Source of the DNA: VYDC01 sp963667515
Lineage (GTDB): Bacteria; Chloroflexota; Dehalococcoidia; UBA2979
DNA: 64,000 nucleotides
Reading direction: 5' to 3'
Assembly (NCBI GenBank): GCA_963667515.2
Contig: CAXXXY010000002.1
Coordinates: 248,001-312,000, forward strand
In this document: positions 9,070 through 20,257 of the stretch, piece by piece
Layout: every line of letters begins with the position of its first letter
Position numbering within the stretch: the stretch's first letter is position 1
Notes under the pieces: model-generated
Seen by the model: only the letters and a program-made list of their open reading frames with translations
What the model was told of the DNA's origin: nothing
Databases searched by the model: none
Program-made: the position numbers and the translations under genes

Positions 9070-9269
9070 CTCGCCGGGCGCCCCGCCGGCGCTGCCCGAG
9101 CCGCGCCCTCGGCGGCGCGTTCCGGGGCGCTCGTACCCGCCCCCGCTGCTAGAATCGGGCCTGCGGGCGCACCCCACTCCCCTTGCGCCCCTCCGGCCGC
9201 CGCACGCACGACGGCGCCGATGGCACGGCCGCCCGCGCGGCCGCCACGCGCCGTGAAGGGACCGGGCCG

Positions 9270-11780
<2,511 letters not shown>

Positions 11781-11810
11781 CGTGGCGCCTCGCCGCGCCG
11801 GCGGGCGCGC

Positions 11811-12884
11811 GTGGCCGCGGTGAGTGCGCCCGCGAACACACCGGGGGGCGAGTTCGACCTCATCGAGCGGCTGATCGCGCGCCTAGGGGAGAGCGCCGCG
11901 GCCTCGATCCTCGTGCCGCCCGGCGACGACGCGGCGGCCTGGGCCACGCCCGCGGGCGCCGCCACCGTCGCCTCCGTCGACACGCTGACCGAGGGCACGC
12001 ACTGGCGCGCCGACACCATGAGCTACGCCGACGTCGGCTGGCGGGCCGCCGCGACCGCGCTCTCCGATCTCGCCGCGATGGGCGCCGAGCCCGCCGCGCT
12101 GCTGGTGGCGGCCGTGCTGGGCCCCGCGCTCACGCTCGAGGAGCTCGACGCCTTCGCGGGCGGGCTCGCCGAGGGCTGCGCGGCGCACGACGCGCGCGTC
12201 GCGGGCGGCGACATCGTGCGCGGCGCCACCACCTCGTTCTCCGTCACCGCGATCGGCCACGCCGCGCCGAGCGTCGAGGGCTCGCCGCCCCTGCTGCTGC
12301 GCCGCACCGGCGCGCGACCGGGCGACGCGATCGCCGTCTCGGGGACGCCGGGCGCCGCCGCCGCGGGCCTCGCGCTGATCGAGGCGGGGCGCGCCGCCGC
12401 GCCCGCCGCCGAGGCTGCGGCTGGGCCGCTGCTCGCGGCGCACCGCCGCCCACGCGCGCGGCTGGCGCTGGGGCGCGCCGCGCTCGCCGCGGTGGTGCGC
12501 TGCGCGATCGATGTCTCCGACGGGCTGCTGCAGGACCTCGGCCACGTCGCGCGCGCCTCGGGCGTCGCGCTGGAGCTGCGGCTCGCGGCGCTGCCGCTGC
12601 ACCCCGCGGCCGTCGCGCTGCTGGGCGAGCAGGCGGCGCGCGACCTCGCGCTGGGCGGCGGCGACGACTACGAGCTCGCGCTGGCCGGGCCGACGGAGGC
12701 GCTCGCCGCGCTGGCCGGCGCCGAGCCCCCCGTCACCGTGATCGGCCGCGCGCTCGCGCCCTCGCGAGAGGCGCCCGCGGGCGGCGTGCGCGTGCTCGAC
12801 GAACGCGGCGAGCCCTACGAGGCGCCGAGCGGCGGCTGGGACCAGCTGCGCAGCGCGCCGCGCGGTCGCGCGGGGCAGCCGTGA
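11811..12884 (+). CDS. thiL: Thiamine-monophosphate kinase
   Basis: 357 residues; phosphorylates thiamine monophosphate to the diphosphate cofactor with ATP. The AIR-synthase-like fold is recognised by FDLIERLIARL, the metal-binding VPPGDDAAAW, DTLTEGTHWR, the ATP-binding GGDIVRG, SDGLLQDLGHVA and GGGDDYELAL blocks, all in the expected order. Two in-frame GTG starts at 11811 and 11820 differ by three residues. It overlaps tsaE by four bases, so the two are translationally coupled. Confidence 0.94.
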   Translation: MAAVSAPANTPGGEFDLIERLIARLGESAAASILVPPGDDAAAWATPAGAATVASVDTLTEGTHWRADTMSYADVGWRAAATALSDLAAMGAEPAALLVAAVLGPALTLEELDAFAGGLAEGCAAHDARVAGGDIVRGATTSFSVTAIGHAAPSVEGSPPLLLRRTGARPGDAIAVSGTPGAAAAGLALIEAGRAAAPAAEAAAGPLLAAHRRPRARLALGRAALAAVVRCAIDVSDGLLQDLGHVARASGVALELRLAALPLHPAAVALLGEQAARDLALGGGDDYELALAGPTEALAALAGAEPPVTVIGRALAPSREAPAGGVRVLDERGEPYEAPSGGWDQLRSAPRGRAGQP

Positions 12885-13387
12885 GCACCGCCGATCGCGT
12901 GCTCGTCACCACGCGTGGCGTGGCGCAGACGCGGCGGCTGGGGCGCCGGCTGGCGGCGCTGCTGCACGCGGGCGACGTGCTGCTGCTGCAGGGCGAGCTG
13001 GGCGCGGGGAAGACGGCGCTGGCGCAGGGGGTGGGCACGGGGCTCGGCGTGGAGACGCCGGTGACGAGCCCCACCTTCGTGCTGCTCGCGCGGCACGAGC
13101 CCGCCGCCGAGGGCCGGCGCCTCGCGCTCTTCCACGCCGACCTCTACCGCCTCGGCGACGCCGACGAGGTGGCGGAGCTCGCGCTCGCCGAGCAGGCCGC
13201 CGCAGGCGTGCTGCTGGTCGAGTGGCCCGAGCGCGGCGTCGAGGCGCTGCCCGCCGAGCACCTGCTGGTGCGCATCGAGCCCGGCGCCGAGGAGAGCGAG
13301 CGCCGCCTCACCTTCGTCGCGATGGGCGAGCGCTACCGCCGCGTGCTGGACGGCCTGGCGGCGCGTCGGGGGGCGCAGCGTGTCTGA
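12881..13387 (+). CDS. tsaE: tRNA threonylcarbamoyladenosine biosynthesis ATPase TsaE
   Basis: 168 residues. The P-loop GELGAGKT (38-45), the threonine of SPTF, the FHADLYRL block (84-91) and LLVEWPER (111-118) are the TsaE signature. TsaE binds the TsaB/TsaD complex and drives turnover in t6A37 modification of ANN-decoding tRNAs. It lies between thiL and tsaB with overlaps of four and eight bases, so the three form one operon. tsaD is not in the window. Confidence 0.95.
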   Translation: MSTADRVLVTTRGVAQTRRLGRRLAALLHAGDVLLLQGELGAGKTALAQGVGTGLGVETPVTSPTFVLLARHEPAAEGRRLALFHADLYRLGDADEVAELALAEQAAAGVLLVEWPERGVEALPAEHLLVRIEPGAEESERRLTFVAMGERYRRVLDGLAARRGAQRV

Positions 13388-14276
13388 GGCGCCCCGCCGG
13401 CCTGAAGCGCCTCGCCGGTCGCGCGGGGCGTCGAGCCGCGCCGAGGCGAGCGCCGCCGACGCGGGCAGTGGCGTCGAGCTCGGGATCGACACGGCGTCGG
13501 CCGACGCCTCGCTCGCGCTGCTCGAGGGCGAGCGCGTGCTCGCCGAGCGGCGCTGGCGCGTCGAGACGACGCTGGCGCGCGAGCTGCTCGCGCGGCTCGA
13601 CGAGCTGCTGGCGGCGGGCGGCGTCGCGCGCGACGGGCTCGCGCGCGGCGCGGTCTGCGTCGGCCCCGGCGCCTACACGGCGCTGCGCACGGGCGTCGCC
13701 ACCGCGCAGGGGCTCGCGCTGGCGCTCGACATGCCGCTGGCGGGCGTCTCGCGGCTGGAGGCGGACGCGCTGCCGCACCTCGACGGCCCGCTCGACGACG
13801 AGGGGCGCCCCGTGGTCGCCGTGCACGACGCGGGCCGCGGTCGGCTGGCCTGGGCTGCCTACGCCGTGCCCCGGGCGCCCGGCGCGCCCCCGCGCGAGCT
13901 GGTGGCGCCGCGCCCCGACAACGCCGCGGGCTGCGCGGCGACCGCCCCCGCGGGCGCGCTGTGGTGCGGCGAGCCGACCGAGGAGCTGCGCGCGGCCCTC
14001 GCGGCGGCGGGCCGCCCGCTGGGGCCCGGCGACGAGGCGCCCGTCGAGGTCGCGGGCGGGGGCGAGGCCGACGGCGAGGCGGGGCGCCGCAGCGCCCTCG
14101 GCGTGCTGCGGCTCGCGCGGCTGCACGACGCCTTCGGCGACCCCGCGCTCGTGGACGCCGTCTACCTGCGCCCGCCGCCGATCACCCGCCCGCGCGAGGC
14201 GACGACAGTCGCCGCGCGGGCTCGTGCGTCTCGTCCCGCCGACGCTGGCGGCACCGGCGACGCTGTGGAAGAGTAG
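13380..14276 (+). CDS. tsaB: tRNA threonylcarbamoyladenosine biosynthesis protein TsaB
   Basis: 298 residues, ASKHA fold without its own active site, the dimerisation partner of TsaD. LGIDTASADASLALL opens the fold after a 30-residue polar extension; GPGAYTALRTGVATAQGLA (from residue 95) is the conserved TsaB block. The GTG start overlaps tsaE by eight bases. The C-terminal half is rich in Ala/Gly/Arg, as in other high-GC members. Confidence 0.93.
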   Translation: MSEAPRRPEAPRRSRGASSRAEASAADAGSGVELGIDTASADASLALLEGERVLAERRWRVETTLARELLARLDELLAAGGVARDGLARGAVCVGPGAYTALRTGVATAQGLALALDMPLAGVSRLEADALPHLDGPLDDEGRPVVAVHDAGRGRLAWAAYAVPRAPGAPPRELVAPRPDNAAGCAATAPAGALWCGEPTEELRAALAAAGRPLGPGDEAPVEVAGGGEADGEAGRRSALGVLRLARLHDAFGDPALVDAVYLRPPPITRPREATTVAARARASRPADAGGTGDAVEE

Positions 14277-14415
14277 CGCTGGGTTGGCGCCCGACGGGCT
14301 GTCGCTCGGCGGCGCAACGCGATTCTCTTCGGGTCATGCGGGAGTCGAAGAGGGGCAGCCGCGACCGCGCGACGGATCCCGCGCCGCGCGGGACGGTGAG
14401 GGAGAGGGGAGCGCC

Positions 14416-14865
14416 GTGGAGCGCACGCTGATCCTCGTGAAGCCGGACGCGATGCAGCGTGGGCTGGCGGGCGAGGTGCTCGGCCGCTTCGAGCGTCGCG
14501 GGCTGCGGCTGGTGGGGCTGCGGCTGCTGCAGATCGACGAGGCGCTGGCGCGCCGCCACTATGGCGAGCACGAGGGGAAGCCGTTTTTTCCGGGGCTGCT
14601 CTCCTTCATCACCAGCGCGCCCGTGATCGCCGCCGTGCTGGAGGGGCCGAACGCGATCGCCGCGGCGCGCCAGACGATGGGGGCGACGAACCCCGTCGAG
14701 GCGGCGAACGGCTCGATCCGCGGCGACCTGGCGCTCGACTTCGGCCGCAACCTCGTGCACGGCTCGGACGGCCCGGAGAGCGCCGCCCGCGAGATCGCGC
14801 TCTTCTTCGAGGGCCAGCCGCTGCTGGAGTGGCGGCGCGATGTCGAGCGCTGGATCGAGGAGTAG
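14416..14865 (+). CDS. ndk: Nucleoside-diphosphate kinase
   Basis: 149 residues, the usual length. Transfers the gamma phosphate of ATP to NDPs through a phosphohistidine: the active-site His115 is in NLVHGSDGPESA. ERTLILVKPDAMQRG at the N-terminus contains the conserved Lys9, and GATNPVEAANGSIRGDLA is intact. The GTG at 14416 follows a GGAGAGGGGA ribosome site. The 139-base gap from tsaB suggests its own promoter, but none was recognised with confidence. Confidence 0.96.
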   Translation: MERTLILVKPDAMQRGLAGEVLGRFERRGLRLVGLRLLQIDEALARRHYGEHEGKPFFPGLLSFITSAPVIAAVLEGPNAIAAARQTMGATNPVEAANGSIRGDLALDFGRNLVHGSDGPESAAREIALFFEGQPLLEWRRDVERWIEE

Positions 14866-14907
14866 CGCGGCGGCTCGCCCGCCCTCGCGCGCTACTGGGC
14901 TCGCTCG

Positions 14908-15369
14908 CTACTGGATGCGCACGACCTCCTGCGCGCGGCTCCACAGCCCCTCGAGGTCGTAGTAGGCGCGGCGCTCGATGGAGAAGAGGTGGACCACGAC
15001 GCCGCCGCAGTCGAGCAGCACCCAGCCGCCCGCGGCGTCGCCCTCCTGCTCCGCCCGCCCCAGGCCCGGCACGGTGCGCATCACCGCGTCCACCAGCGTC
15101 CGCAGCTGCCGGTCGCTGGTCCCCGAGGCGATCACGAAGTAGTTGGTGAAGGCCGAGAGCGCCGTCAGGTCCAACAGCACTACGTCCTCGGCCTGCCGGT
15201 CGGCGAGGGCGTCGAGCAGCCGGTGGGCCAGCGCCAGCGACTCGGGGGCGTCGACGGGCGGCACGACCGGCAGCCCGGCGAGCGGCTCCTCGAGCGCGTC
15301 GGTGGGAGGGCCCGCGAGGGGATCGCCGGGCGTCGCGCCGGGCGCGCTCGCCGCTTCGGTGCCCGTCAC
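14908..15369 (-). CDS. rsfS: Ribosomal silencing factor RsfS
   Basis: 153 residues. The DUF143 core begins near residue 45: LLDALADRQAEDVVLLDLTA, SAFTNYFVIASGTSDRQL and the closing DCGGVVVHLFSIERRAYYDLEGLW are all textbook. RsfS binds L14 and blocks subunit joining in starvation. The 40-residue Pro-rich extension in front is atypical, and a shorter start is possible. Convergent with ndk; divergent from mnmA across 131 bases. Confidence 0.95.
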   Translation of the reverse strand: MTGTEAASAPGATPGDPLAGPPTDALEEPLAGLPVVPPVDAPESLALAHRLLDALADRQAEDVVLLDLTALSAFTNYFVIASGTSDRQLRTLVDAVMRTVPGLGRAEQEGDAAGGWVLLDCGGVVVHLFSIERRAYYDLEGLWSRAQEVVRIQ

Positions 15370-15500
15370 GCGCTCACGCCCGCCATCCGCGTCCTCTCGC
15401 CCCCCATACGCCCGCAGCGCTGCGCGCGCGTGCCGGGCGCCCGCGTCGAGCGCCGCGCGCCCGCGCCGAGCGCGATCGTAGCAGAGCCGCCCCGCCTAGA

Positions 15501-16667
15501 ATGGAGCGCGTGCCGGCGCCATGGTCGCCGAGGAGGGTCCCCGTGGGCCGAGAGCGTGTGCTGGTCGCGATGTCGGGTGGCGTCGACTCCGCCGTCGCCG
15601 CCGCGCTGCTGCACCGGCAGGGCTACGACGTCATCGGCGTCACGATGCGCCTCTACACGGAGCCCGACGCGTCCGCGCTGCGCTCCGGGCGCAGCTGCTG
15701 CGGCGTCGAGGAGGTGGGCGACGCCCGCCGGGCCGCGCAGAGCGTCGGCTTCCCGCACTACGTGCTGAACATGGAGCAGGAGTTCCAGCGCGAGGTGATC
15801 GATGGCTTCGTCGGCGCCTACGCCGAGGGGCGCACGCCCAACCCCTGCCTGGACTGCAACCGCCGCGTGAAGTTCCGCGCGCTGCTCGATCGCGCGCTGG
15901 CGATGGGCGTCGACCGCCTCGCCACCGGCCACTATGCGCGCGTCGAGGTCGAGGGCGGTGGCGACACCGGGCGCCCGACTCGCCACCGCCTGCGCGCCGC
16001 CGCCGACCCCGCGAAAGACCAGTCCTACGTGCTCTACACGCTGGGCCAGCGCGAGCTCGCGCGGACGCTCTTCCCGCTGGGCGACATGACGAAGGCGGAG
16101 ACGCGCGAGGTGGCGCGGGAGCTGGGCCTCGGCGTGGCGGAGAAGCGGGACTCCGTCGACATCTGCTTCGTCCCCGGCGGCGACTACCGGCGTCTGCTCG
16201 CCGCGCAGGGGCACGAGCTGCTGCCCGGCGCCGTGCTCGACGCAGGCGGCCGCGAGGTGGGGCGCCACCGCGGCGCCGCCGGCTACACCGTCGGGCAGCG
16301 GCGCGGCCTCGAGCTGGCGGGAGCCGGCGATGGGCGGCGGCGCTTCGTCACCGCCGTCGACGCCGCGCGCAACGTCGTCGTCGTCGGCGAGGAGCGCGAG
16401 CTGCTCGCGACGCGCATCGAGGCCTCGGCGCCACGCTGGGTGCTGGACGCGCCCGCGGCCGGCGAGCGGCTGCACGCGCGCGTCCGCTACGCCGGCGCGC
16501 TCCACCCCTGCTGCGTGGAGCGCTCGGACACTGCGGGCCTCGCGCTGGCCTTCGAGGAGCCGCTGCGCGCGCCGGCTCCGGGGCAGGCCGTCGTGCTCTA
16601 CCGCCTCGACGCCGCGCGCGGCGACGAGGTGGTCGGCGGCGGCACCGTGGAGGCGAGCGCCCGCTAG
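15501..16667 (+). CDS. mnmA: tRNA 2-thiouridine(34) synthase MnmA
   Basis: 388 residues. ATP-dependent thiolation of U34 in Lys, Glu and Gln tRNAs. The PP-loop SGGVDS is at 25-30; the catalytic cysteine Cys116 sits in NPCLDCN and the persulfide cysteine Cys222 in DICFVPGGDY. RFVTAVDAARNVVVVG starts the C-terminal barrel. A GTG at 15543 (VGRERVLVAMSGG) is an equally good start and closer to family length. Promoter presumably in the gap shared with rsfS. Confidence 0.95.
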   Translation: MERVPAPWSPRRVPVGRERVLVAMSGGVDSAVAAALLHRQGYDVIGVTMRLYTEPDASALRSGRSCCGVEEVGDARRAAQSVGFPHYVLNMEQEFQREVIDGFVGAYAEGRTPNPCLDCNRRVKFRALLDRALAMGVDRLATGHYARVEVEGGGDTGRPTRHRLRAAADPAKDQSYVLYTLGQRELARTLFPLGDMTKAETREVARELGLGVAEKRDSVDICFVPGGDYRRLLAAQGHELLPGAVLDAGGREVGRHRGAAGYTVGQRRGLELAGAGDGRRRFVTAVDAARNVVVVGEERELLATRIEASAPRWVLDAPAAGERLHARVRYAGALHPCCVERSDTAGLALAFEEPLRAPAPGQAVVLYRLDAARGDEVVGGGTVEASAR

Positions 16668-16910
16668 CGCGCCGTCGGCGTCGCCGACCCTCTCGCGCGG
16701 CTCGGCGACGCCGACGGCCCCGTGCCGCCCACGGGCCGCGCGTCGCTTCCGTGGCGGCGCCCCCGACTGTAGGATGAACGACCGCGCGCCCTCGGGCATG
16801 ACGGGCGCGGGTGGGGGGCCAAACGTGAGCCGAGCGATGACCCGCGGCAGCGCGCGCGACCTGTGTCGCGGCGTCGGACGTCACAGCGCCGGACCTCGCG
16901 GGGGTGCCGC

Positions 16911-17300
16911 GTGAAGTTCGTGCTGGCCTTCGTCGTGCTCGTGCTCGTGGTCGCTGGGGCGCTCGCCGGCGCGGTCATCGTCTTCGAGCCAGGACTGGCG
17001 GAGACCCGCGACCGCGTCATCGTCGTCTACGGAACGATAGGCATCTTCTTGCTCGCGGCGCTGATCTTCGTGCTCGTCTTCATCGCGTTTGCTATCCGCA
17101 GCCTCACGGGGACGCTCACCCGGCTGCTCGACGACCCGGTCTGGCCGGCGCTGGAGGAAGTGCGCGACACCGCGCGCAACGTGCGCGGCGCCACCGAGTT
17201 CGTGGCCGACACGGCCGTGCACCCCGTGATTCGCGTCGTCTCTCTGGTGCGCGGCGTGCGCCGCGGCGTCGCCGTCGTCACCGGGCTGCGGCGCAAGTGA
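16911..17300 (+). CDS. Small membrane protein, function unknown
   Basis: 129 residues from the GTG at 16911, which puts the first helix directly at the N-terminus (MKFVLAFVVLVLVVAGALAG). A second hydrophobic segment spans about residues 40-62 (VYGTIGIFLLAALIFVLVF), followed by a soluble amphipathic tail with EEVRDTARNVRGATEFVADT. This resembles small DUF948-type bacterial membrane proteins, but I cannot name it. Its stop overlaps the start of the next gene (GTGA), so both are made together. Confidence 0.7.
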   Translation: MKFVLAFVVLVLVVAGALAGAVIVFEPGLAETRDRVIVVYGTIGIFLLAALIFVLVFIAFAIRSLTGTLTRLLDDPVWPALEEVRDTARNVRGATEFVADTAVHPVIRVVSLVRGVRRGVAVVTGLRRK

Positions 17301-17548
17301 GCGGCCGCTCTCTGCTGCTGGCGGCCGTAGGAGTGGCTGCGGGCTTCGCCGCCTCGCGCGCGCTGCTCGACCGCGACGCGGGCACGTCGACGCTCCCCGC
17401 GCCGCTGGAGCGTGCGCGCGCGCGGCTGCTCGAGGCTCGCGACCGCACGGCCGAGGCCGTCGCCGAGGCGCGTGCCGCCCGCGAGCAGGCCGCCAGCGAG
17501 CTCACGCAGGACTACCTGCAGCGCATCCACCGCCGGCCGCCCGCCTAG
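17297..17548 (+). CDS. Small membrane-anchored coiled-coil protein (YtxH-like)
   Basis: 83 residues. The GTG at 17297 overlaps the previous stop. An N-terminal hydrophobic segment (LLLAAVGVAAGFAASRALL) is followed by a charged helix with regular Ala/Arg/Glu spacing (RARARLLEARDRTAEAVAEA). Layout matches YtxH-type proteins, which usually sit behind a DUF948-like partner as here. Function unknown. Confidence 0.65.
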   Translation: MSGRSLLLAAVGVAAGFAASRALLDRDAGTSTLPAPLERARARLLEARDRTAEAVAEARAAREQAASELTQDYLQRIHRRPPA

Positions 17549-17630
17549 CGCCAGCCCGCGCCCGGGCGCGTGCCTTCCGCCATCGCTCGCCCCACGCTCC
17601 CGCTGCCGCCGGCGGCCGCTCGGCGCTGCT

Positions 17631-17660
17631 TTGCTCGTGCTCGGGACCGCTTCCTATACT
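17631..17660 (+). promoter_or_regulatory. Putative sigma-70-type promoter for tRNA-Ser
   Basis: TTGCTC at 17631-17636 and TATACT at 17655-17660 with an 18-base spacer, ending six bases before the first tRNA. It is the best -35/-10 match near the tRNA pair. Confidence 0.45.
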
Positions 17661-17666
17661 CGCGGT

Positions 17667-17752
17667 GGAGAGGTGTCCGAGTGGTCTATGGTGCCGCTCT
17701 CGAAAAGCGGTAGGCGAAAGCCTCGTGGGTTCGAATCCCACCCTCTCCGCCA
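17667..17752 (+). tRNA. tRNA-Ser(CGA)
   Basis: Acceptor arms GGAGAGG and CCTCTCC pair fully; the T arm is GTGGG-TTCGAATCCCAC. The anticodon stem CCGCT/AGCGG holds loop CTCGAAA, giving anticodon CGA for UCG. A long variable arm typical of serine tRNA is present. The discriminator is G, and CCA is encoded at 17750-17752. Confidence 0.95.
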
Positions 17753-17783
17753 CGCGTTGCAGGCCGATCGCACGCCACCTCGC

Positions 17784-17872
17784 GGAGAGGTGCTGGAGTG
17801 GCTTAACAGGCTCGCCTGGAAAGCGGGTAGGGGTAACACCCCTCGTGGGTTCGAATCCCACCCTCTCCGCCA
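17784..17872 (+). tRNA. tRNA-Ser(GGA)
   Basis: Same acceptor and T arms as the preceding tRNA. The anticodon stem CTCGC/GCGGG holds loop CTGGAAA, anticodon GGA for UCC/UCU. Long variable arm GGTAGGGGTAACACCCC. CCA is encoded. It lies 31 bases behind tRNA-Ser(CGA), probably one transcript. Confidence 0.95.
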
Positions 17873-17945
17873 GCTCGCAGATGCCCGCGGCGAGGCGCGC
17901 CGCGCCCCGCCGGTGGCGTGGGGCGAGGGTCGCGCGAGCGGCGGC

Positions 17946-18773
17946 CTAGGTGCGCTCGGCGCGCACCACGACGCGGTCGAGGTAAGAGCGCTCGGCGAAG
18001 TTGAACTCGCCTCCGCAGGTGATGAGCGTGATGCTGTCGACCGGGACGTCCGAGCTGAGTATCTCCCCCCAGTCGCTCGCCTCCGCGCCGACCTGGCGCC
18101 GCCACGCGACGGCGTAGCGCAGGGTCTCCCCGCCCGCCTCCACCTCGATCACGTCGCCCGGTGAGAGCAGCGCGAGGCTGAAGAAGACGCCGCGCCCCCG
18201 GAAGTCGACGCCGGCGTACGAGACGTGCGCCGCGTAGTCGACGTGGCCCGAGAAGATCGCGTTGTTCCCGCCGCCGATGGTTCCGCCGAAGCCCTCCCAC
18301 GCCGTGAAGTCGTACCACACGGCGTCGCTGGGGCCCGTCGGGTTCGGCATCTGGCCATCCCCGCCGACGAAGCGCTGCCCGAGCGGCGCGTCGATGCCGA
18401 GCGCGGGCACGCGCATCCGGCCCAGCGTCGCGCTCGGTGGCTCGCCGAACTCGGCGTGCAGCTCGTCGATGCTGCCGACCACCGGCTGTGGCGTGGGCTC
18501 GGGCGTTGCCGTCGCGGTGGGCGTGGGCGTCGTCGTGGCCGCCGGGGGCGTCGCTGAGGGGGTCGAGGTCGGGGTGGCGGTCGGCGTCGGCGTCGGCGTT
18601 CTCACCACGACGGGGGGTGCTGTGTCGCTGCCGCCACCGCCCGCGAGCGCCACCGCCGCGATGACGACGCCGAGCGTCGCGCCGAGCCCGACCAGCGCGC
18701 CCACCCGGGCGCCGCGGCCCAGCCGCCGCCAGCGCTCCGCCAGCTGTGAGGCACGCGCACGAAGCTCGCGCAT
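17946..18773 (-). CDS. Class E/F-like sortase
   Basis: 275-residue membrane-anchored transpeptidase. One transmembrane segment (about 25-44) is followed by a Thr/Pro-rich extracellular stalk (55-97) and the sortase barrel. The catalytic triad is visible: His177 in FSGHVDY, Cys253 in TLITCGG and Arg267 in DRVVVRAER. SortE/F enzymes attach surface proteins to the cell wall or polymerise them. The gene ends a surface operon whose second protein carries a PPDTG signal, the likely substrate. No partner sortase is nearby. Its start is 143 bases after the previous gene, so it may also have its own promoter. Confidence 0.9.
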   Translation of the reverse strand: MRELRARASQLAERWRRLGRGARVGALVGLGATLGVVIAAVALAGGGGSDTAPPVVVRTPTPTPTATPTSTPSATPPAATTTPTPTATATPEPTPQPVVGSIDELHAEFGEPPSATLGRMRVPALGIDAPLGQRFVGGDGQMPNPTGPSDAVWYDFTAWEGFGGTIGGGNNAIFSGHVDYAAHVSYAGVDFRGRGVFFSLALLSPGDVIEVEAGGETLRYAVAWRRQVGAEASDWGEILSSDVPVDSITLITCGGEFNFAERSYLDRVVVRAERT

Positions 18774-18915
18774 GCGGAATCCCCTCCGAACCCACCACGA
18801 ACCTCAGGCCCACGCGCAGCGGGCCGGTGAGAGCGTCCTCAAACGATAGCGTGACCCGGGGCAGCGGAACAGTCGGCTCGATCACCGAACTCGGCGCGGC
18901 GAAGCCCGTCGAGGG

Positions 18916-19566
18916 CTAGCGCACCCGCACGGCGATGATGTCGTCGCGGTCGACGAGCAGGTAGGTCGAGACGGTCGCCGGTGCGTCCGGGATGTAGCTG
19001 CGGAAGCTCTGACTCGGCACGTCGAAGTGCGAGACGGACTCGACCTCGCGGGGAATCGTGGCCGCGGCCTCCTCGATCGGCGTCGCCGAAGCGCCCGACC
19101 AGCGCAGCATCCCGATGCCTGGCCCCGCGGGCAGATCGCCGACGAAGGCGCCGAATGCGGCGTCCGCCACTGCCGAGAGGTCCAAGCGCTGCGTGCCGAC
19201 CGCCCACGCCTGCGTTTGAGCCGCCGGAGAGCCGGGATCGACCGCCCCCGAGAGCAACAGGAACGTGACCGGTGTCCCCGCGACGCCACAGCCGGCCTTC
19301 TCGCTGGCAGAGGCGACCGTGAGGAAGTAGAACCCGACGCCCTCGCCGACGGGCGTCACATCCGCGGTGCCGCAGGTCACATCGGAGACGGTGGCGCGGA
19401 TGGTGAGGGGAAGCGTCTGGTCTTCGTCGGCAGAGATGACGCCAAAGAAAACCGCGACGGCCGCCTCCTGCGCGTGAGCGCGGGAGACGGCCGCCCCGGA
19501 TATGGCCGCGAAGGCCAGGCCGGCGACGATGGCGAACGCTGCGACGAGCGTCGAGCGCATCGCCAT
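18916..19566 (-). CDS. Secreted protein of the sortase operon, function unknown
   Basis: 216 residues with a clear signal peptide (STLVAAFAIVAGLAFAAISG, cleavage probably after SRAHAQ). The mature part is beta-rich with single cysteines in VTCGTADVT and KAGCGVAG, possibly one disulfide. No sorting signal or membrane helix at the C-terminus, so it is exported and either released or attached by another protein. A frameshifted paralogue lies at 26549-27203 in the same operon position. It follows the PPDTG protein by 24 bases. Confidence 0.75.
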   Translation of the reverse strand: MAMRSTLVAAFAIVAGLAFAAISGAAVSRAHAQEAAVAVFFGVISADEDQTLPLTIRATVSDVTCGTADVTPVGEGVGFYFLTVASASEKAGCGVAGTPVTFLLLSGAVDPGSPAAQTQAWAVGTQRLDLSAVADAAFGAFVGDLPAGPGIGMLRWSGASATPIEEAAATIPREVESVSHFDVPSQSFRSYIPDAPATVSTYLLVDRDDIIAVRVR

Positions 19567-19590
19567 CTGCTGCCGGCCGCTACACGGCCG

Positions 19591-20130
19591 CTAGCGGACC
19601 CGGCCGGTCGCCGAGCGCGCACCCGCGAGCATCGCCACGGCGAGGGCGCCGAGGCCAAGCGCGAGCCACGGGCTCGAGGACGAGGCCGCTAGGAGGCCAG
19701 CGTCGCCGGTGTCCGGCGGCGTCGGCGTGGTCGGCGTGGTCGGCGCGGCCGACGTGGTCAGCGTGATGCCGACCGCGGTGTCCGCGGGAGAACCACCGGG
19801 CGACCATGTCATCGTCTCTGTGGCAGTCGCGCCATCGACCATGAAGGCGATCGCAGCGCCACTGCTGGCGCCGCACTCACCATCGTCGATCTGCGCGAAC
19901 CACAGGTAGCCCGTCGAGCTCGACGCCTCGGCGTCGACGCTTGCGGTCTCGCAGAAGCTGCCGTTGACCCACACCTGGACCACCAAGCTGCCGGACGCGG
20001 CAGGCCCGTACAGGAGCATCGGCGCCTGAGCGTGGGCAGTAGTCGAAGCGAAGGCGAACCCGGCGCTGAGCAGGAGTGCCGCCACCGCGACCACGCCGCC
20101 CAGCCGGGTCAGACCCTTGCTGAGAATCAT
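19591..20130 (-). CDS. Surface protein with PPDTG sorting signal
   Basis: 179 residues from the ATG at 20130 (GGGAGAA upstream). Signal peptide GGVVAVAALLLSAGFAFA, cleaved near AHAQA. The mature domain has two cysteines (NGSFCETA, DDGECGAS), then a Thr/Pro linker. The C-terminus has the three parts of a sorting signal: PPDTGDAG, a hydrophobic stretch (PWLALGLGALAVAMLAG) and the basic tail RSATGRVR. This is a plausible substrate of the sortase two genes downstream; the paralogue at 27226-27747 has PPETGNAG and an almost identical tail. Confidence 0.8.
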   Translation of the reverse strand: MILSKGLTRLGGVVAVAALLLSAGFAFASTTAHAQAPMLLYGPAASGSLVVQVWVNGSFCETASVDAEASSSTGYLWFAQIDDGECGASSGAAIAFMVDGATATETMTWSPGGSPADTAVGITLTTSAAPTTPTTPTPPDTGDAGLLAASSSSPWLALGLGALAVAMLAGARSATGRVR

Positions 20131-20187
20131 CCAGTTTCTCCCTTGCGCCCTACTGGGGGGCGCTGAAAGCCCCGCCACTATTGTGCA

Positions 20188-20228
20188 CCAGCCCCCGGAC
20201 CGTGCGTCCTCGCACGGCCGGAGGCTGG
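20188..20228 (-). promoter_or_regulatory. Intercistronic hairpin in the surface operon
   Basis: Strong stem-loop: CCAGCC-CCGG-CCGTGCG, loop TCCT, then CGCACGG-CCGG-GGCTGG. It lies between the large surface protein and the PPDTG protein. No U-run follows on the minus strand, so it may protect or partially terminate the message. A hairpin with a different inner sequence occupies the same place in the second operon copy. Confidence 0.55.
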
Positions 20229-20257
20229 CTTGTCTGCTCAGCAGCTACGCAACGTAG

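Noticed and set aside
17667..17872. tRNA-Ser as attachment site of the mobile region
   Set aside because: No second copy of the tRNA 3' end was found near 36-38 kb or elsewhere in the window, so the boundary remains unknown.
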